Assembly (NCBI GenBank): GCA_004293645.1 | Contig: REAB01000087.1 | Coordinates: 1 to 33,939, forward strand | DNA length: 33,939 nt | DNA from: Cytophagia bacterium | Lineage (GTDB): Bacteria; Bacteroidota; Bacteroidia; Cytophagales; Spirosomataceae | Direction of reading: 5' to 3' | Part shown: one piece after another, positions 30,672 through 33,939 of the stretch | How positions within the stretch are numbered: the first letter of the stretch is position 1 | How the letters are laid out: each line of letters begins with the position of its first letter | Program-made: the position numbers and the translations under genes | Notes under the pieces: model-generated | Databases searched by the model: none | The model's input: only the letters and a program-made list of their open reading frames with translations | What the model was told of the DNA's origin: nothing

Positions 30672-31244
30672 TTACAACCGCCAATTGGGTTTTAGGGTGC
30701 GGCGTATTGTCCATATCGCCAGCCAAGCTGCTCCGCTGCCAATGAGTGCGCCCGCCAGTACATCAAATGGATAATGCACGCCTACGTAAATGCGACTGTA
30801 CGAAACCAGCACGGCCCAAGCCACAAAAAACCACCTCAAAGCACTCAATTTTTTACCCAATAGCAACCACAATGCCACCGCCAAGCCAACGCTATTGGCC
30901 GCGTGCGACGATGCAAAGCCGTACTGCCCGCCACAACTTTCGACCACCAAATGCACTTTGCCTTGCAAATAAGTTACGTAGCAAGGGCGCAAGCGCGCTA
31001 CCCAGGGTTTGAGCAAGCCAGAGGTCGTTTGGTCGGCTATCAAAATGGTGAGTAGTAGGGCTGCGATTGTACCAACGGCACGTTGTCGGTATTGCCAAAC
31101 CAACCACAGCAACAGCAGCGCGTACAACGGAATCCAAGTGTTGCGTTGCGTTGCCCAATACATGAGGGCATCGGCCCAGGGCGCTTGTTGGCCATTCAAA
31201 AATAAAAACAGCCGCGTATCTATTTCTTGGATTTGGTGTAACAT
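30672..31244 (-). CDS. PAP2-family membrane phosphatase
   Basis: The 190-residue integral membrane protein has five or six hydrophobic segments and the three PAP2 phosphatase motifs. The first has Lys79 and Arg86-Pro87 in LKPWVARLRPC. The second is SSHAAN at 112-117, with His114 as acid. The third is SRIYVGVHYPFD with Arg151, catalytic His157 and Asp161. It likely dephosphorylates a lipid such as undecaprenyl diphosphate or phosphatidic acid; which one cannot be told. It starts 23 bases downstream of the recQ stop on the same strand. Confidence 0.88.
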   Translation of the reverse strand: MLHQIQEIDTRLFLFLNGQQAPWADALMYWATQRNTWIPLYALLLLWLVWQYRQRAVGTIAALLLTILIADQTTSGLLKPWVARLRPCYVTYLQGKVHLVVESCGGQYGFASSHAANSVGLAVALWLLLGKKLSALRWFFVAWAVLVSYSRIYVGVHYPFDVLAGALIGSGAAWLAIWTIRRTLKPNWRL

Positions 31245-31267
31245 GATTGAGCGAAAAAGAGAAATTC

Positions 31268-33178
31268 TTATTGTGGTGTTGTTGTTATTCGCAGCGTGCC
31301 ATCGGCTTGATAGACAATCTTTTCGTCGCCGAGCAAATCGCGCAAGGCTTCAATGGTAGCCGTTTCGTTTTTGATGCCAAACGTGCTGATGAGTGCCTGC
31401 GGCGTGAGTTGGCTCATGGCCAATAGCCGTAAAATCTCAATGCAAATTTTGCTGGTTTCGGGCGTGGTAGATTGCTTTTTTTTTGCCAAACAATTATCGC
31501 AAACGCCACATTCCAAATCTGACACTTCACCAAAATAATGCAGCAAAAGTTGAGTGCGGCAGCGGTTGCGGTGTTGCACATAATGCGCTACTGCTTCGAT
31601 GCGCTGCTGGTCAGTTTTTTGTTTTTCTTCGACACTCAACCCATTGATAGGCAGCATATTGGCGTCGTATCGGGGCGTTAAAAAAGTAAGCTGCGGCTTG
31701 TCTTTTTGTTTTTCGTAAATCAGCACACCTGCCATTTGCAAGCCTTGCAGCAGTTTGATTACTTCGTTTTCGGAAGCGTAGTGTTTTTGCCCAATGGCCG
31801 CTTCCGAGATGCTCACAAATTGCATAAACGCCTCGCCACCGTACAAGCGCAACAACAGCTTAATAAAGGTATCGTATTCGGGTTTGCGCAGTTGCAGGTC
31901 GTAGAGTTCGCGGTTGTCGGCGGTTATAAAAATTTTGGACGGACTGTGGTAATTTTCGCTCAGTTGCAAAAAACCGCCATCTTCGAGGAGTTTGAGCGCG
32001 AAATAAGTTTCAGAAACGGGCAAATTGAACGTACTCGTAAACAAAGCCGCGTCGTAGTCAAAACTGGCCATTTCGCCGCCGCCCACGGGCACTTGCAGGT
32101 AGTTGGCCAGGGCCTGATAGACCCGCCGCACCAGTTCGAGGGGCGGGTATTTTTGGGTTACGTTTTTTTGTAATTGGTCCAAGTCGCGTTGCGAATACAA
32201 GCCCACGGCGTAAGCTTTGAGGCCGTCGCGCCCCGCGCGGCCTGCTTCTTGGTAGTAGGCTTCGAGGCTGTCGGGCAGGTCTATGTGCACCACCGCCCGC
32301 ACGTCGGGCTTGTCAATGCCCATACCAAAAGCGTTGGTGGCTACCATTACCCGCGTTTTATTGCGTATCCAAGCCTCCTGTTTTTGGTTTCGTTCTTTGA
32401 GCAGCAGCCCCGCGTGGTAAAACTCCGCCCTAATGCCGTGCCTGTTGAGCCAATCGGCTACTTCTTTGGTACGCCGCCGATTGCGCACATACACCAACGC
32501 CGAACCAGGCACATTTTGCAATATTTTTAGTAATCTCGCGTCTTTATTTTCTTCGTAAAAACAAGAATAAGAGAGGTTTGCCCGCGCAAAAGTAGCCTGA
32601 AAAACAGCGGGGTCTTTCATTTCCAACTGTTGTACAATATCAACTTTGACGGCATCGGTAGCCGAGGCCGTGAGTGCCACCACAGGCACAGCAGGAATAA
32701 GCTGCCGAAAGGCCGCAATTTGCAGGTAAGACGGCCTGAAATCGTTGCCCCATTGCGAAATACAGTGCGCCTCATCAACGGCCAATAGGCAGATTTTCAT
32801 GTTTTTGACCCGCGCCAAAAACAAGTCTGTTTTGAGCCGTTCGGGCGACACGTACAAGAAGCGCGTCTGGCCGTGAATGCAGTTGTCGAGGGCAATGTCT
32901 ATTTCGTGGTAGTTCATGCCCGCGTAGATGGCCGCCGCCGCCACGCCGCGCCGTTTGAGTTGCTCTACTTGGTCTTTCATGAGCGCAATGAGCGGCGTAA
33001 CTACCACGCACACACCCGTTTGTGCCAGCACGGGTACCTGAAAACAAATGGATTTTCCACCGCCTGTTGGCAGCAACGCGAGCGTGTCGCGGCCTGCCAG
33101 CACAGCCTCAATAATATCTTGCTGCAAGGGCCGAAACGCATCGTAACCCCAATATTGTTTTAAAATTTCCTGAATCAC
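31268..33178 (-). CDS. recQ: RecQ-family ATP-dependent DNA helicase
   Basis: RecQ unwinds 3'-tailed DNA in recombination and fork repair. Visible features in order are motif 0 (YWGYDAFRPLQQDII), Walker A TGGGKS, the DEAH box DEAHCISQWGNDFRPSY, motif V/VI ATNAFGMGIDKPDVR with QEAGRAGRDG, and a zinc domain with four cysteines (CRTQLLLHYFGEVSDLECGVCDNC split over the site). A winged helix follows. No HRDC domain is present. No ATG exists upstream of motif 0. A GTG at 33178 gives 637 residues starting close to motif 0 as in relatives; a TTG at 33211 would add 11 residues. The C-terminal region ends in a short extra helical segment. Confidence 0.92.
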   Translation of the reverse strand: MIQEILKQYWGYDAFRPLQQDIIEAVLAGRDTLALLPTGGGKSICFQVPVLAQTGVCVVVTPLIALMKDQVEQLKRRGVAAAAIYAGMNYHEIDIALDNCIHGQTRFLYVSPERLKTDLFLARVKNMKICLLAVDEAHCISQWGNDFRPSYLQIAAFRQLIPAVPVVALTASATDAVKVDIVQQLEMKDPAVFQATFARANLSYSCFYEENKDARLLKILQNVPGSALVYVRNRRRTKEVADWLNRHGIRAEFYHAGLLLKERNQKQEAWIRNKTRVMVATNAFGMGIDKPDVRAVVHIDLPDSLEAYYQEAGRAGRDGLKAYAVGLYSQRDLDQLQKNVTQKYPPLELVRRVYQALANYLQVPVGGGEMASFDYDAALFTSTFNLPVSETYFALKLLEDGGFLQLSENYHSPSKIFITADNRELYDLQLRKPEYDTFIKLLLRLYGGEAFMQFVSISEAAIGQKHYASENEVIKLLQGLQMAGVLIYEKQKDKPQLTFLTPRYDANMLPINGLSVEEKQKTDQQRIEAVAHYVQHRNRCRTQLLLHYFGEVSDLECGVCDNCLAKKKQSTTPETSKICIEILRLLAMSQLTPQALISTFGIKNETATIEALRDLLGDEKIVYQADGTLRITTTPQ

Positions 33179-33542
33179 TTCCGCTACCGTTTTGCGTCGC
33201 AATTTCCTCAAAATACGGCTTAAGTAATAAAAAATGAAAAATGAAAAATGAAAAATTACGTAACTCGCTGACCATCAATTGATTTTAAAATACGACAAAT
33301 CGTAAAATCTTAGATTCAATTAATAAATGCAACTTTTAGGCAGGTCAAAAACAACATACTTTTAAGGAGAAAGAGGTAGCACTGCTTCCCTTTTTGGTTT
33401 TAAATGAGTATCTTGCTCTCCGTATAAAAAAAGCAAAAATGAGCATGCCATCGTAGGTTAAAATTGAGTTATTGTTGTGAATTTTAAAACAAATTTATCC
33501 GAAAGTACGTTTTTTGAAGAGCAATTTAAATCCACTTTTGCC
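33179..33542. other. Gene-free stretch between recQ and the lipoprotein gene
   Basis: It holds a four-unit tandem repeat of AAAAATG (about 33230-33257) close upstream of recQ, and A+T-rich sequence. A weak TAAAATTG near 33459 could serve the lipoprotein gene. I see no RNA gene or coding frame with recognisable homology. Confidence 0.5.
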
Positions 33543-33881
33543 ATGAAAAAATTAATCTTATTTGCATTTTTGTTAGTTTCCGTTGCTTCTTGCAAGCCAA
33601 AAGATGTAGCTCCGAGTGTTCCCGAGCAAATTGAGCAATTTATAAGTAATCGGAGGATAACACGGGTAATTGCCGCAGAGACTTTGAACGATTTTTTTAT
33701 TTTAGTTCGGCAAGACAAACTTGGTACATCATTCAAAATTGACGAGAATTTTATTGTCATTGACGGCGTTACGTGGAATCTCAACCACGTAAAAAGTTAC
33801 CAAGTTGTTGAAATCTCAGGCAATAATTTTGTTTTGTGGTTAAAAATTAGGCATCTTTCATATTGCTTCCAAAGTAGTTGA
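33543..33881 (+). CDS. Small putative lipoprotein
   Basis: The ATG at 33543 opens a 112-residue protein with a lipoprotein signal (MKKLILFAFLLVSVASC, lipobox Cys17). The mature part of about 95 residues contains VPEQIEQFISNRRITRVIAA and alternating hydrophobic residues suggesting a small beta-rich fold. A GTG further upstream in frame would add 22 residues before the signal peptide and is rejected. I do not recognise the family. It is divergent from recQ. Confidence 0.65.
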   Translation: MKKLILFAFLLVSVASCKPKDVAPSVPEQIEQFISNRRITRVIAAETLNDFFILVRQDKLGTSFKIDENFIVIDGVTWNLNHVKSYQVVEISGNNFVLWLKIRHLSYCFQSS

Positions 33882-33939
33882 CAGTTTTTGAGAAATTAGT
33901 CCACAAGCATATTGCCCACTAAACATGTAGTCGGAAAAA

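Overview
The window looks like chromosomal DNA of a Bacteroidota bacterium, most likely from the Cytophagales/Spirosomaceae side. This rests on recognised families rather than a database search. Several start regions carry the Bacteroidota -7 promoter motif TAnnTTTG (before the WYL gene, the toxin-antitoxin pair, thyA, rbfA and prs). The gene families are also typical: DUF5916 outer-membrane protein, 7TMR-DISM histidine kinase, TIGR01777 epimerase, long Ctc-type L25, fused chorismate mutase/prephenate dehydratase, and an S41 lipoprotein peptidase beginning with a WYYWND-type segment.

Layout. 1-2800: truncated AAA helicase (minus), WYL regulator (plus), threonylcarbamoyl-AMP synthase behind an 8-bp tandem repeat (minus), and a frameshifted transposase-like remnant. 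2800-5880: a serine hydrolase/beta-propeller fusion between repeat-rich spacers, a tiny promoter-linked ORF, REP-like hairpins and an orphan C-terminal gene fragment. 5877-10234: a 5'-damaged histidine kinase, a CapD/FlaA1-type sugar dehydratase and a TIGR01777 epimerase. 10354-14444: uvrB, a small RelE-type toxin-antitoxin cassette framed by a 37-bp direct repeat of the uvrB 3' end, and an S41 peptidase. 14455-15716: a 65-bp tandem duplication overlapping the end of purM.

15772-21655 is the main accessory island: five minus-strand genes, four of them overlapping by 1-4 bases. Transcription order is M.HincII-like methylase, HincII-like endonuclease, Gfo/Idh/MocA oxidoreductase, a second PD-(D/E)XK endonuclease, and a second adenine methylase. 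So two complete type II restriction-modification systems enclose a metabolic oxidoreductase in one coupled operon, between cvfB-like and purM.

21676-33939 is mostly housekeeping: cvfB-like, DUF5916 protein, 1-Cys peroxiredoxin, thyA, pheA, rbfA, L25, prs, PAP2 phosphatase, recQ and a small lipoprotein. Between rbfA and pheA lies a DUF4258/DUF2283 pair whose DUF4258 member has a frameshift and a stop codon.

A recurring theme is gene decay by small rearrangements: truncated helicase, frameshifted transposase, joined kinase/orphan fragments, a toxin lacking its middle, and the DUF4258 pseudogene. No tRNA, rRNA or CRISPR array was seen.
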